From Variovorax sp. UMC13 (GTDB lineage Bacteria; Pseudomonadota; Gammaproteobacteria; Burkholderiales; Burkholderiaceae_C), in assembly GCF_014170375.1 (NCBI RefSeq), contig NZ_LZZW01000024.1, positions 186,001-250,000 on the forward strand: DNA of 64,000 nt, in the 5' to 3' direction. Below, one piece after another: positions 45,355-55,341 of this stretch; within the stretch, counting starts at the first letter, position 1, and each line of letters starts with the position of its first letter. The notes beneath the pieces are model-generated. The model did no database searches. It had not been told where the DNA came from and saw only the letters and a program-made list of their open reading frames with translations. The translations under genes and the position numbers were made by a program.

Positions 45355-46446
45355 TCAGGCTTTTTTTGGGGTGGGGGCCGCGGCCATCAGCGGGCGCAGC
45401 GGCTTGACGCGTTCGATGCCCACGGGCTCGGGCGGCATCGCGCCCCAGTCGGTGTCGCCGTCGGATGCAGACGTGGAGGCCTTGTCGCCCGATGCGCCGT
45501 GGCCCTGGCCGGATGAGGGGCGCGGCGCGTTGGACTGGGATGACGAAGGGGCCGCGCTCTGCTCCGTGCCTGGCTTGCGCCGATGCAGCAGCACCAGGTC
45601 GGCCACCTGCTGCACATGCGCGACCGTGAGCGTGTCGGCCTGCTCCCAGGCGGCCAGGGCGCGAGCGGCGCGCAGCATCACCAGGTCGGCGCGCAGGCCG
45701 TCGACCTGCGCGGCCATGCACAGTGCGCCGACGGCGGCGTGCACTTCGTCTTCGTAAGGCAGCGCCTCGCGGTCGGCCACGGTGGCGCGGGCGCGGCCCA
45801 GGGCCAGGGCCAGGGCGCCCTGGGCGTCGGCATGGTCGGCGCGGAAGCCCTGAGGGTCGGCGTCGAAGGCCAGGCGGGCGCGCACGATGGCCTGGCGCGA
45901 CGCGGCGTCGTCGATGTTCGAGAGGCGCACGCAGAGGCCGAAGCGGTCGAGCAGTTGCGGGCGCAGTTCGCCCTCTTCCGGGTTCATGGTGCCGACCAGC
46001 ACGAAGCGCGCGGCATGGCGGTGCGAGATGCCGTCGCGCTCCACGCTGTTGACGCCGCTGGCCGCCACGTCGAGCAGCGAATCGATCAGCGCGTCGGGCA
46101 GCAGGTTGACCTCGTCGACATACAGCACGCCGCCATGCGCGCGCGACAGCAGGCCGGGCGCGAACTTCACCTGGTGGCCGGCCAGGGCCTGGCCCAGGTC
46201 CAGCGTGCCGACCAGGTGCTCGAGGCTCGCGCCCAGGGGCAATGTGACGAAGGGCGCGCCGGTCAGCAGCTCGGCCAGCGCGCGCGCGGCCGTGGACTTG
46301 GCCGTGCCGCGCGGGCCTTCGATCAGCACGCCCCCCAGGCCGGGGTCGACCGCGGCCAGCAGCAGCGCCTGGCGCAGTTGCGGCTGGCCGGCGATGGCGG
46401 CGAAGGGAAAGGGCAGCGGCAGGGCCGCGCTCGCGGGGGGGGTCAT
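45355..46446 (-). CDS. ChlI/BchI-like AAA+ ATPase of cobalt chelatase
   Basis: A 363-residue AAA+ ATPase. Walker A is GPRGTAKST at residues 44-52, Walker B is VLYVDEVNLLPD, sensor 1 lies in FVLVGTMNPEEGELRPQ and the arginine finger in LLDRFGL. This is the magnesium-chelatase subunit I family. Beside cobN it is expected to serve cobaltochelatase in place of CobS. The C-terminal 80 residues are a Ser/Pro-rich tail before MAAAPTPKKA. Its start overlaps the cobN stop by four bases. Confidence 0.88.
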   Translation of the reverse strand: MTPPASAALPLPFPFAAIAGQPQLRQALLLAAVDPGLGGVLIEGPRGTAKSTAARALAELLTGAPFVTLPLGASLEHLVGTLDLGQALAGHQVKFAPGLLSRAHGGVLYVDEVNLLPDALIDSLLDVAASGVNSVERDGISHRHAARFVLVGTMNPEEGELRPQLLDRFGLCVRLSNIDDAASRQAIVRARLAFDADPQGFRADHADAQGALALALGRARATVADREALPYEDEVHAAVGALCMAAQVDGLRADLVMLRAARALAAWEQADTLTVAHVQQVADLVLLHRRKPGTEQSAAPSSSQSNAPRPSSGQGHGASGDKASTSASDGDTDWGAMPPEPVGIERVKPLRPLMAAAPTPKKA

Positions 46447-49400
46447 CGGGTTCCTTCCATCCGCTGCTCCTGATCGAGCAACAGGTCTTCAAGTTGTCGC
46501 TGGTAGTCGCCAGGCGCCTGCCACAGGCCGCGCTGCATGGCTTCGAGCAGCCGGCTCAGCATGTCGTGCAGCGCCTGCGGGTTGTGGTCCTGGATGAACT
46601 GGCGCGTGGCCGGGTCCATCACGTAGGCGTCGGCCACCATCGCGTACTGGTGGTCGCCGACCACGCGCGCGGTGGCGTCGAAGCCGAACAGGTAGTCGAC
46701 GGTGGCGGCCATTTCGAAGGCGCCCTTGTAGCCGTGGCGCTTCACGCCGGCGATCCACTTGGGGTTGACCACGCGCGCGCGGATCACGCGGCCGATCTCT
46801 TCCTTCAGGGTGCGCATGCGCGGCGCCTGCGGGTTGCCGTGGTCGCCGTGGTACATCGCGGGCTGCTGGCCGCTCAGGTGGCGCACGGCCGCGACCATGC
46901 CGCCCTGGAACTGGTAGTAGTCGTTGGAGTCGAGCAGGTCGTGCTCGCGGCTGTCCTGGTTCTGCAGCACCACGTCCATGGTCTTCAGGCGCTCGACCAG
47001 CGCGGCCTGCGCGGGCACGCCGTCGCTGCCCTGGCCGTAGGCATGGGCGCCGCCGGCGACATAGGCGCGTGTCAGGTCGTCGTCGCTCTGCCAGTCGCCG
47101 CGGTCGAACAGCGGCTGCAGGCCCGAGCCGTAATGGCCCGGCGCCGAGCCGAACACGCGCCAGCCGGCCTGCGTGCGCGCGGTGCCGGCATCGAGTCCCT
47201 TTGCTTCCAGCGCCGCCGCCTCGCGCAGGATGCGGGCGCGGATCGGGTTGCGTTCGGCGTCCTCGTCCTCCTGCGCGGCCACGGCCTGCACGGCCGCATC
47301 GAACATCTGCACGGCCGCGGGGAAGGCATCGCGGAAGAAGCCCGAGATGCGCAGCGTGACGTCGATGCGCGGACGGCCGATGCCCACGGTGGGCAGCACC
47401 TCGAAGTCGACCACGCGCTGGCTGCCGGCCGCCCACTGGGGCCGCACGCCGATCAGCGCGAAGGCCTGCGCCAGGTCGTCGCCGCCCGTGCGCATGGTGG
47501 CCGTGCCCCAGACCGACAGGCCCATCGCGACCGGGTACTCGCCGTGTTCCTGCAGGTGCAGCTCGACCAGCCGCGCGGCGGACTTGAGGCCCAGCATCCA
47601 GGCCGTGGGCGTGGGGATGGCGCGGGTGTCGACCGAATAGAAGTTGCGCCCGGTCGGCAGCACGTCGGGCCGGCCGCGGGAGGGCGAGCCGCTGGGGCCG
47701 GCGGGCACGAAGCGGCCCTGCAGCGCGCGTGATAGCTGATGCAGTTCCTGCGTGCCGCAGGCGTCGAGGTCGGGCGACAGGCGATGGGCGATGCGGCCGA
47801 GCACGGCCTGCGTGTGCGGCATGTCTTGCGGCAGGGCGATGCCTGCATCGGCCTCGTCGAGCAGGCGCTGCGCGAGCAGCTCCAGCCGCTCGCGCGTGTC
47901 GCCCGCGTGGCGCCAGGGTTCGTCGCTGACCGACTGCAGCAGCGCGGGCCGCGCGCCCTGCCAGGGCGTGGCGGGCTCGATGTCGAGCGGCGCGAAGGCA
48001 TCACCGGGCAGCAGGTCGCGCGACAGCGCATCGAGCAGGCCCGCGTTCTCGCCCGCGCCGTCGGCCGAGGGGTAGCGCGCGAGCGCGAGCAGGGTGTCGC
48101 GGCGCAGCCGGCCTTCGGGCGACTGGCCGAACACGTGCAGGCCGTCGCGGATCTGCGTTTCCTTGAGCTCGCACAGGTAGGCGTCGACGCGCGCGAGCAC
48201 GGTGTCGTCGTCGGCCGCCGCGGATGGCAACGCGAGTTCCTCGACGAGGTGCTGCGCGCGCACGGTCGCGAGGATCTGCGCGCGCAGCACGCGGGCGCGG
48301 CGCGCGTCGACCAGCAGCGCGTCGTAGTACTCGTCGACCTGGCGCTCCAGGTCCTGCATCGGGCCGTGGTTCTCGGCGCGCGTGAGCGGCGGCATCAGGT
48401 GGTCGACGATCACGGCCTGCGTGCGGCGCTTGGCCTGCGCGCCCTCGCCCGGGTCGTTGACGATGAAGGGGTAGACGTTGGGCAGCGGCCCGAGGATGGC
48501 GTCGGGCCAGCAGGCCTGCGACAGCGCCAGGCTCTTGCCCGGGAGCCATTCGAGGTTGCCGTGCTTGCCCACGTGCACCACCGCGTCGATCGCGAACACG
48601 TCGCGCAGCCAGAAGTAGAAGGCCAGGTAGCCGTGCGGCGGCACCAGTTCGGCATCGTGGTAGCTGGCGTAATCCTGCGTGCCCTGCACCGCCAGCGAAC
48701 GCGCGGGCTGGATGCCGACGAACACGCGGCCCAGCCGCAGGCCGGCGATCATGAAGCGGCCCTGGCGCACGGACGGGTCCTGCTCGGGCGCACCCCAGCG
48801 CGCGTCGATGGCCGCGGCCATGCCTTCGGGCAAGGTCGCCAGGCGCGCACGGTAATCGGCCAGCGCATAGCTCTGCCAGGCCGGGCGCAGCGGCCATTGC
48901 GCGGGGTCGTTGGCGATGCCCTGCTGCAGCGTGTGCATCAGCGCGTCGCCATCGGCGGGCAGCTTGTCGGCATCGCCCAGCGCATGGCCTTCGGCCGCGA
49001 GCGTGCGCAGGATCGCGATCACCGAGGCGGGCGTGTCGAGGCCCACGCCGCTGCCGATGCGGCCTTCGCTGCCGGAATAGTTGGCGAGGATCAGCGCCAG
49101 GCGCTTGTCCGCGGCGGGGAGGCTGCGCAACTTGCACCAGCGCCGCGCCAGCTCGGCCACGAAGGCGATGCGGTCGGGCTCGGGCTGGTAGTTCACCACC
49201 TCGGTCTGCGTGAGTTCGTCGCGGTGCGACAGGCCCTTGAAGCTGATGGCGCGCGTGACGATGCGGCCGTCCATCTCGGGCAGCGAGATCTGCATCGCGA
49301 TGTCGCGCGGGCGCAGGCCCTGGCTGTCGGCCAGCCAGTCCTCGCGGTTGCCGCCGCTCACGATCACCTGCAGCACGGGCGCATCGCCCGCGAGCTCGGC

Positions 49401-50273
49401 CACTTCGTCGCCCGCGTTGCCGCCCTGCCCCAGCGCCGCGAAGGCCGTGGTGTTGAGCACCAGCTGCACGTCGTGCTCGCGGCACAGGCCGCGCAGCGCG
49501 GAGATGCACAGCGGGTCTTTCAGGGAATCGAGCGCGACCGGCAGCGGGTTCAGGCCCTCGGCCTGCAAGGCGGCGGCCATCGCATCGAAGACCGCCGTGT
49601 TGCCCGACTGCAGGTGCGAGCGGTAGAACACCAGCGCCACCACCGGCGCACCGTCGCGCCACAGCGCGCGCAGGTCGTCGATGCCGGCCACCGTGTGCGC
49701 GGCGCCGAAGCCGCCGGGCACATGCAGCGCCACCTGCGGCAGGCTGCGCGGCGGCTGCGGTGCCTCGCCATGGCCCAGGCCGTGGAAGGCGATGGCGCGC
49801 AGGAATTGCAGCGCATTGGCCGCGCCGCCCGCGCGGGTGTACTGCCACAGCCGGCGGCTCACGTCCTGCGGCAGCGTGCTGCGCGCCAGCAGGTCTTCGT
49901 CTTCCTGCAGGTCGCCCGAGAAGATCGCCAGCTGCTGGCCCTTGCGGCGCGCCAGCTTCTCGATCTGTTGCAGCCCGTAGGCCCAGGCCGATTCGGCGCC
50001 CAGGTGGTCGACGATCACCACGCGCGCATGCTGCAGCACCTCGTCGACATAGAGGTCGAGCGAAGCCGGCTGGCGCAGGTACTGCAGGTTGGCCAGCCGC
50101 AGCGAGGGGTAGCCGGGGTCGGTGGCGGCAAGCGCGCTGCGTGCCGCGGCCAGCAGCGCGAGCGTGGTGTCGGCCGAGCTCAGCACCACGATCTCGCCCG
50201 GCGTCTGATCGAGCCGGGTGACGACGCTGTCGTCCTCGACGAAGCGGCCGGGCTGGGTGCTCAGCAGGTGCAT
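46443..50273 (-). CDS. cobN: Cobaltochelatase large subunit CobN
   Basis: A 1,276-residue catalytic subunit that inserts Co2+ into hydrogenobyrinic acid a,c-diamide in aerobic cobalamin synthesis. CobN/BchH hallmarks include LILANYSGSEGRIGSGVGLD, DAVVHVGKHGNLEWLPGKSL, NVYPFIVNDPGEGAQAKRRT, FYSVDTRAIPTPTAWMLGL and YGSGLQPLFDRGDWQ. Full length for the family. The adjacent ChlI- and ChlD-like subunits provide the ATPase and adaptor. It is downstream of the cobalamin riboswitch at 57657-57900, so cobalt chelation should fall when B12 is plentiful. Confidence 0.95.
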   Translation of the reverse strand: MHLLSTQPGRFVEDDSVVTRLDQTPGEIVVLSSADTTLALLAAARSALAATDPGYPSLRLANLQYLRQPASLDLYVDEVLQHARVVIVDHLGAESAWAYGLQQIEKLARRKGQQLAIFSGDLQEDEDLLARSTLPQDVSRRLWQYTRAGGAANALQFLRAIAFHGLGHGEAPQPPRSLPQVALHVPGGFGAAHTVAGIDDLRALWRDGAPVVALVFYRSHLQSGNTAVFDAMAAALQAEGLNPLPVALDSLKDPLCISALRGLCREHDVQLVLNTTAFAALGQGGNAGDEVAELAGDAPVLQVIVSGGNREDWLADSQGLRPRDIAMQISLPEMDGRIVTRAISFKGLSHRDELTQTEVVNYQPEPDRIAFVAELARRWCKLRSLPAADKRLALILANYSGSEGRIGSGVGLDTPASVIAILRTLAAEGHALGDADKLPADGDALMHTLQQGIANDPAQWPLRPAWQSYALADYRARLATLPEGMAAAIDARWGAPEQDPSVRQGRFMIAGLRLGRVFVGIQPARSLAVQGTQDYASYHDAELVPPHGYLAFYFWLRDVFAIDAVVHVGKHGNLEWLPGKSLALSQACWPDAILGPLPNVYPFIVNDPGEGAQAKRRTQAVIVDHLMPPLTRAENHGPMQDLERQVDEYYDALLVDARRARVLRAQILATVRAQHLVEELALPSAAADDDTVLARVDAYLCELKETQIRDGLHVFGQSPEGRLRRDTLLALARYPSADGAGENAGLLDALSRDLLPGDAFAPLDIEPATPWQGARPALLQSVSDEPWRHAGDTRERLELLAQRLLDEADAGIALPQDMPHTQAVLGRIAHRLSPDLDACGTQELHQLSRALQGRFVPAGPSGSPSRGRPDVLPTGRNFYSVDTRAIPTPTAWMLGLKSAARLVELHLQEHGEYPVAMGLSVWGTATMRTGGDDLAQAFALIGVRPQWAAGSQRVVDFEVLPTVGIGRPRIDVTLRISGFFRDAFPAAVQMFDAAVQAVAAQEDEDAERNPIRARILREAAALEAKGLDAGTARTQAGWRVFGSAPGHYGSGLQPLFDRGDWQSDDDLTRAYVAGGAHAYGQGSDGVPAQAALVERLKTMDVVLQNQDSREHDLLDSNDYYQFQGGMVAAVRHLSGQQPAMYHGDHGNPQAPRMRTLKEEIGRVIRARVVNPKWIAGVKRHGYKGAFEMAATVDYLFGFDATARVVGDHQYAMVADAYVMDPATRQFIQDHNPQALHDMLSRLLEAMQRGLWQAPGDYQRQLEDLLLDQEQRMEGTR

Positions 50274-50307
50274 GTCATCGACGCGGGTGCGGGAGCGGGT
50301 GCGGGTA

Positions 50308-50433
50308 CCGGACGCAGAGGACGCAGAGGTTTCGCAGAAGGAAATCCAAAAGGGAATCCATTCATTCTGGTGTTCCTTCTCTCATCTGCTTTTTCTGCGT
50401 TCTCTGCGAAACCTCTGCGCCCTCTGCGTCCGG
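50308..50433. repeat. 31-base inverted repeat between cobW and cobN
   Basis: Left arm 50308-50338 and right arm 50403-50433 are inverted copies differing at one position, separated by 64 bases. Both arms are built from CGCAGAGG/CCTCTGCG words, and further CTGCG words lie in the loop near 50390-50402. It occupies the whole cobW-cobN gap. It could form a long hairpin in the transcript (attenuator or processing site) or be an interspersed repeat family member. No T-run follows, so it is not a standard terminator. Confidence 0.8.
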
Positions 50434-50443
50434 CGGTCCGAAT

Positions 50444-51493
<1,050 letters not shown>

Positions 51494-51521
51494 GGGGTGT
51501 GGCTTTCTGGGATGGGATGGA

Positions 51522-52445
51522 TCATGCCGGCTCGCGAAGCGCGGGGAGCACCTCGTTCGCAAAGAGCGTCATGCCGGCGAGGGCTTGGGTGTTGTCGAGC
51601 AGGCCATTGGCGTTGAACACGCAGCGCAGCGCATCGATGCCGCTGCGCGCACGCAGGGCGAGGATCTGCGCATGGCATTGCGCGGGGTCGCCGTGGATGA
51701 ACTGTTCGTGCAGCATGCGTTCGGGCTCGATGCGCGGCACCTGCTCGGGCGGCACGCCGCGCTTGGCGGCGAAGAAGGCGCGGCGCGCCTGCAGCTGGGC
51801 CCAGAGGCCGTCGAGCTGCGATTGCACCGACGCGGCGTCGGCGCCGATGCACACGTAGCGCGCCAGCGACGATCGCCGCAGCAAGGTCGAGGGCCGGCCC
51901 TGCAGGATGTCGGCCACATGGCCCAGCTGCGTGGTTTCGGGGGGCTCCAGGCTCAGCAGCAGCGGCAGGTCGCGTTCGATCGCAAAGCCCAGCGTCTCGG
52001 GCGTGGAGCCGGCCACATAGAGCGGCACGTGCGCGGCCTGGGCCTGCAGCACGATGCAGTGGCGCTCGAAGCGCGCGCGGGTCTCGGCCGCATCGATGTT
52101 CAATGCGGCCAGCGTGGCGGGCTCGGTGCCGCGGCCCACGCCGATGTCGATGCGCCCGCCGCTCTGGAAGGCCAGCTGCGCGACCTCGTCGGCCAGCAGC
52201 AGCGGCTGGTGCAGCGGCAGCACCAGCACCGAGGTGCCCACGCGCAGCCGTTCGGTGCGCGCCAGCAGCGCGGCGGCCAGCAGCAGCGGCGAGGGGTACG
52301 GCCAGTCGGCCGTGGGCAGGCGGAATTCGCTGAACCACACGCCGTCGAAGCCCAGCCGGTCGGCTTCGTCGAACAGCGCGAAGAAGGCGCGCGGGTCGCC
52401 CTGCGTGGCTTCGCGGGTCCAGCCGGCGAGGTCGATGCGCATCAT
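51522..52445 (-). CDS. LLM-class flavin-dependent oxidoreductase
   Basis: A 307-residue luciferase-like TIM barrel. Features are DEADRLGFDGVWFSEFRL, LRVGTSVLVLPLHQPLLLAD, GGRIDIGVGRGTEPATLAAL and an FMN-site-like LYVAGSTPETLGFA. It probably uses FMNH2 and oxygen. The ATG overlaps the ABC ATPase stop (52442-52445), so it belongs to the cobalamin operon. Its role there is unknown; a link to FMN or to corrinoid/siderophore processing is speculation. Confidence 0.82.
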   Translation of the reverse strand: MMRIDLAGWTREATQGDPRAFFALFDEADRLGFDGVWFSEFRLPTADWPYPSPLLLAAALLARTERLRVGTSVLVLPLHQPLLLADEVAQLAFQSGGRIDIGVGRGTEPATLAALNIDAAETRARFERHCIVLQAQAAHVPLYVAGSTPETLGFAIERDLPLLLSLEPPETTQLGHVADILQGRPSTLLRRSSLARYVCIGADAASVQSQLDGLWAQLQARRAFFAAKRGVPPEQVPRIEPERMLHEQFIHGDPAQCHAQILALRARSGIDALRCVFNANGLLDNTQALAGMTLFANEVLPALREPA

Positions 52446-53212
52446 GGGCCGGCCTGCCGGCGCAGCCGGGCGCGCAGCATCACGCCGGGCGGCACGCCGA
52501 TGCGGTCGAACACCACGCCGAAGCTCTCGTCGAGCAGCGCGGCATGGATCAGTTCCTCGCCGCCGTCGATCGCGATGCGGCCGTCGGCCACCACCACGAT
52601 GCGCTCGAAGTGGCGGAAGGCCAGGTCGAGGTCGTGCATGGCCACGATCACCAGCCGGGTGCGGCCGCGCTGCGCCAGCGCCTCGACCAGCGTGAGCCGG
52701 TGCCGCACGTCGAGCGCGGCGCCGGGCTCGTCGGCCAGCAGGATGGGGGGGTCGGTCGCGAGCACGGTGGCCAGCAGCACGCGGGCCTGCTCGCCGCCCG
52801 ACAGCGTGGACCAGCGCCGGCCGCGGAAGGCCTGGAGCTGGTTGCGTGCGATCACCTCGTCGACCGTGGGCCACTGGGCCGGCGCCTTGCCGCGCGGCGG
52901 CGTGAGGCGCATGCCCAGCAGTTCTTCCAGCACCAGGTCCCAGTGCGGCTCGAAGTGCTGCGGCATGAAGCCGATGGCTTGCGCGCGCTCGGCGGCGGGC
53001 ACGTCGACCACGCGCCGCGCGCCCAGCCGCACCTCGCCCTGGGCCGGTGTTTCCAGGCCGGCCAGCAAGGCCAGCAGCGTGGACTTGCCCGCGCCGTTGG
53101 GGCCGATGATGGCCACCGAGCCGGTCGCGCCGAAGCCGATCGACACGTCGCGCAGGATGGACTTGTGGCGGCGCGAGACGCCGAGGTGCTGGGCTTCGAG
53201 CAGCAGGCTCAT
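52442..53212 (-). CDS. ABC transporter ATP-binding protein, BtuD/FecE-like
   Basis: A 256-residue ATPase. Walker A is GPNGAGKST at residues 37-45, the signature motif is LSGGEQARV, and Walker B with its Glu/Asp is ILLADEPGAALD. An AMHDLDLA switch His follows. It pairs with the FecCD-type permease (four-base overlap) and the BtuF-like binding protein to import a cobalamin or related metal chelate through the inner membrane. Confidence 0.9.
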   Translation of the reverse strand: MSLLLEAQHLGVSRRHKSILRDVSIGFGATGSVAIIGPNGAGKSTLLALLAGLETPAQGEVRLGARRVVDVPAAERAQAIGFMPQHFEPHWDLVLEELLGMRLTPPRGKAPAQWPTVDEVIARNQLQAFRGRRWSTLSGGEQARVLLATVLATDPPILLADEPGAALDVRHRLTLVEALAQRGRTRLVIVAMHDLDLAFRHFERIVVVADGRIAIDGGEELIHAALLDESFGVVFDRIGVPPGVMLRARLRRQAGP

Positions 53213-54162
53213 GAGCGCAGCCTCCGCGCCAGCAGCACGATGAAGAAGGGCCCGCCTGCCACGGCCGTGACCAGCCCCAGCGGGATCTCGGCCGGCGGCA
53301 GGGCCGAGCGCGCGATGGCGTCGGCCACGGTCACGACGATGGCGCCGGTGAGCGCCGAAGCCGGCAGCAGCGCCCGGTGCAGCGGCCCGACCATCCAGCG
53401 CGCGATGTGCGGCGCGGCCAGCCCGACGAAGGCCACCAGGCCGCCATAGGCCACGGCCGCCGCGACCACCAGCGAACCGACGACGACCGCGATGGGCGTG
53501 AAGCGCGCCACGTCAAGCCCGAAGCCCTGCGCCGCGCGCGTGCCCAGGCCCAGCAGGTCGAGCCCGTGCGCGATGCGCGAGGTGGCCAGCAGGCAGGCCA
53601 CGCACAGCGCCGCGAGCAGGCCCAGGCCGGGCCATGAAGGCGTCTGGATGCCGCCCAGCACCCAGCTCATCACGACCTGCAGGCTCACGGTTTCGTCGGA
53701 CAGGGCGAGCATGAGGAAGGAGCGCAGCGCGCCCAGCATCGCGGCGATGGCCACGCCGGCCAGCAGCATGCCGGCGGCATCGAGCGCGCCCGCGACGCGG
53801 GAGACGCCGAGCACCAGGGCGGTCGCGCCCCAGGCGCCGGCGAAGGCCAGCACGGGCAGCGCATAGGACTGGGGCACGCCCAGCGGCACCAGCAGCGCGA
53901 CGGTCGCACCCAGGGCCGCGCCGCCCGAAGCGCCGAGCAGGTAGGGCTCGGCCAGCGGGTTGCGGAACACGCCCTGGAACACTGCGCCCGACAGGCCCAG
54001 CAAGGCGCCGACCAGGGCGGCGGCGAACACGCGGGGCAGGCGCCATTGCAGCAAGAGGCGGCTGCGCAGGCTGTCGTCGCCGGCGAGTGCGCGGTAGAGG
54101 GCCTGTGGCGACGACCACTCGTGGCCGGCGCAAGCGGCGAGCAGCAAGGCGACCGTGAGCAC
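53209..54162 (-). CDS. FecCD-family permease, BtuC-like
   Basis: A 317-residue inner-membrane permease with about nine to ten hydrophobic helices. Family marks are WRLPRVFAAALVGALLGLSG, FQGVFRNPLAEPYLLGASGG, VMSWVLGGIQTPSW and FVGLAAPHIARWMVGPLHR (the ATPase contact). The first residues are unusual: the only in-frame start is GTG at 54162, because a TGA lies a little upstream, so the first helix is shortened. A small frameshift at the 5' end cannot be excluded. It works with the ATPase at 52442 and the binding protein at 54451. Confidence 0.88.
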   Translation of the reverse strand: MLTVALLLAACAGHEWSSPQALYRALAGDDSLRSRLLLQWRLPRVFAAALVGALLGLSGAVFQGVFRNPLAEPYLLGASGGAALGATVALLVPLGVPQSYALPVLAFAGAWGATALVLGVSRVAGALDAAGMLLAGVAIAAMLGALRSFLMLALSDETVSLQVVMSWVLGGIQTPSWPGLGLLAALCVACLLATSRIAHGLDLLGLGTRAAQGFGLDVARFTPIAVVVGSLVVAAAVAYGGLVAFVGLAAPHIARWMVGPLHRALLPASALTGAIVVTVADAIARSALPPAEIPLGLVTAVAGGPFFIVLLARRLRS

Positions 54163-54222
54163 CGCGGCGGGCGATGTCGAGGGTTTGGAGGGAGGACATC
54201 AGCGGCTCCGGTCGTCGGTCTT

Positions 54223-54437
54223 GCTCCTTCCCCCTTTGGGGGAAGGCGGGGATGGGGGCTCGCACGATGGAGACGCTGCCGGCCCCTACCCCTGCCCTCC
54301 CCCGGAGGGGGAGGGAGCAAGAAGAAGGTCGCGGGATGTCGGGCTCCTTCCCCCTCCGGGGGAAGGCAGGGATGGGGGCGCGCACGATGGAGGCGCTGCC
54401 GCCCTCACCCCTGCCTTCTCCCAGGAGGAGAGGGAGT
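54223..54437. repeat. Tandem intergenic repeat, about 120-base period
   Basis: Two direct copies (54223-54342 and 54343-54437, the second shorter) in the gap between the BtuF-like and permease genes. Each starts with GCTCCTTCCCCC, then a GGGGGAAGG hairpin complement and ATGGGGGC-GCACGATGGAG, and ends with a CCCTCCCCC/GGGGGAGGG-type hairpin. The copies differ at scattered positions. The hairpin-rich make-up is that of an interspersed repetitive element and could tune expression within the operon. No protein is encoded. Confidence 0.75.
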
Positions 54438-54450
54438 AGAACCGAAACAC

Positions 54451-55341
54451 TCACGGCCGCACCTCCACCGACCCCAGCCACTTCGCAAGGCTTTCGATCC
54501 CGTCGATGGTCCGCGGTCCCGGAATCAGGAACTCGCTGCGCGACACCGTCACCGCGCGCTTGTCGCGCACCGCCCGCATGTCGCGCCAGCCCGGCAGTTG
54601 CACCAGATCGTCGAGGGCAGCCTTCGTCCCCGCGAACAGCAGCACGTCCGGGTCCGACGCAAGAATGGCCTCCGGCGACACCTGCGCCACCGCCCCCCGC
54701 CCCGCGATCGCGAAGCGGCCGCCGGCCATGCGCATCGCCTCGCCGGTGTAGGTGTCGGCGCGCGCCACCAGCAGCATGCCGTTGCCCACACGACCGGTGA
54801 TCATCACCATGCGCGGGGCGGTGCGTTGCGCGACCTGCTGCGCCACGGCATCCAGCCGCGCCTGCAGCGACTGCGCCAGCGCCTCGCCGCGGTCGGGCAC
54901 GCCGGTGGCGCGGCCGATCAGGCGGATGTTGTCGAGCACCTCGCCGACCGAGCGGCTCAGCAGCACGATCACCGGCACGCCGATGCGCGTCATCGGGTCG
55001 ACCAACTGGTTGGCGGCCTGCCGCGCGGGCGTGACGATCACCAGGTCGGGCCGCTGCGCGACCACCGCGTCGACCGAGAAGCCCAGCCGGCCGCCGACCC
55101 TGGGCTTGTCCATGACCTCGGGTGGAAAGCGCGTGTATTGCTCGACGCCGACGATGCGGTCGGCCAGGCCGAGCGAGGTCACCAGCTCGGTGTTCGACGC
55201 GAAAATGGTCACCAGCCGCTGCGGCGCCGCGGGCAGCACCACGCTGCGGCCCAGCGCATCGCGGACCTCGATCGGCGCGGCCTGCCCCGAGAGGGCCGCC
55301 GCGCTCAGACCCAGGACCAGCGCGATGCGCTTGAACCGCAT
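54451..55341 (-). CDS. Periplasmic cobalamin/iron-chelate binding protein, BtuF-like
   Basis: A 296-residue periplasmic binding protein (PeriBP/TroA type). The signal peptide ends SGQAAP. The mature protein has VRDALGRSVVLPAAPQRLVT, FASNTELVTSLGLADRIVG and RRPDLVIVT-type motifs (AQRPDLVIVTPAR). It should take the ligand from the TonB receptor and pass it to the FecCD permease. The ATG overlaps the receptor stop by one base (TGATG). Ligand identity (B12 against another chelate) is inferred from the riboswitch. Confidence 0.88.
   Translation of the reverse strand: MRFKRIALVLGLSAAALSGQAAPIEVRDALGRSVVLPAAPQRLVTIFASNTELVTSLGLADRIVGVEQYTRFPPEVMDKPRVGGRLGFSVDAVVAQRPDLVIVTPARQAANQLVDPMTRIGVPVIVLLSRSVGEVLDNIRLIGRATGVPDRGEALAQSLQARLDAVAQQVAQRTAPRMVMITGRVGNGMLLVARADTYTGEAMRMAGGRFAIAGRGAVAQVSPEAILASDPDVLLFAGTKAALDDLVQLPGWRDMRAVRDKRAVTVSRSEFLIPGPRTIDGIESLAKWLGSVEVRP

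Noticed and set aside
54223..54437. Tandem repeat as CRISPR or transcription terminator
   Set aside because: Two copies of about 120 bases without spacers; hairpins lack a following T-run and the repeat lies inside an operon.
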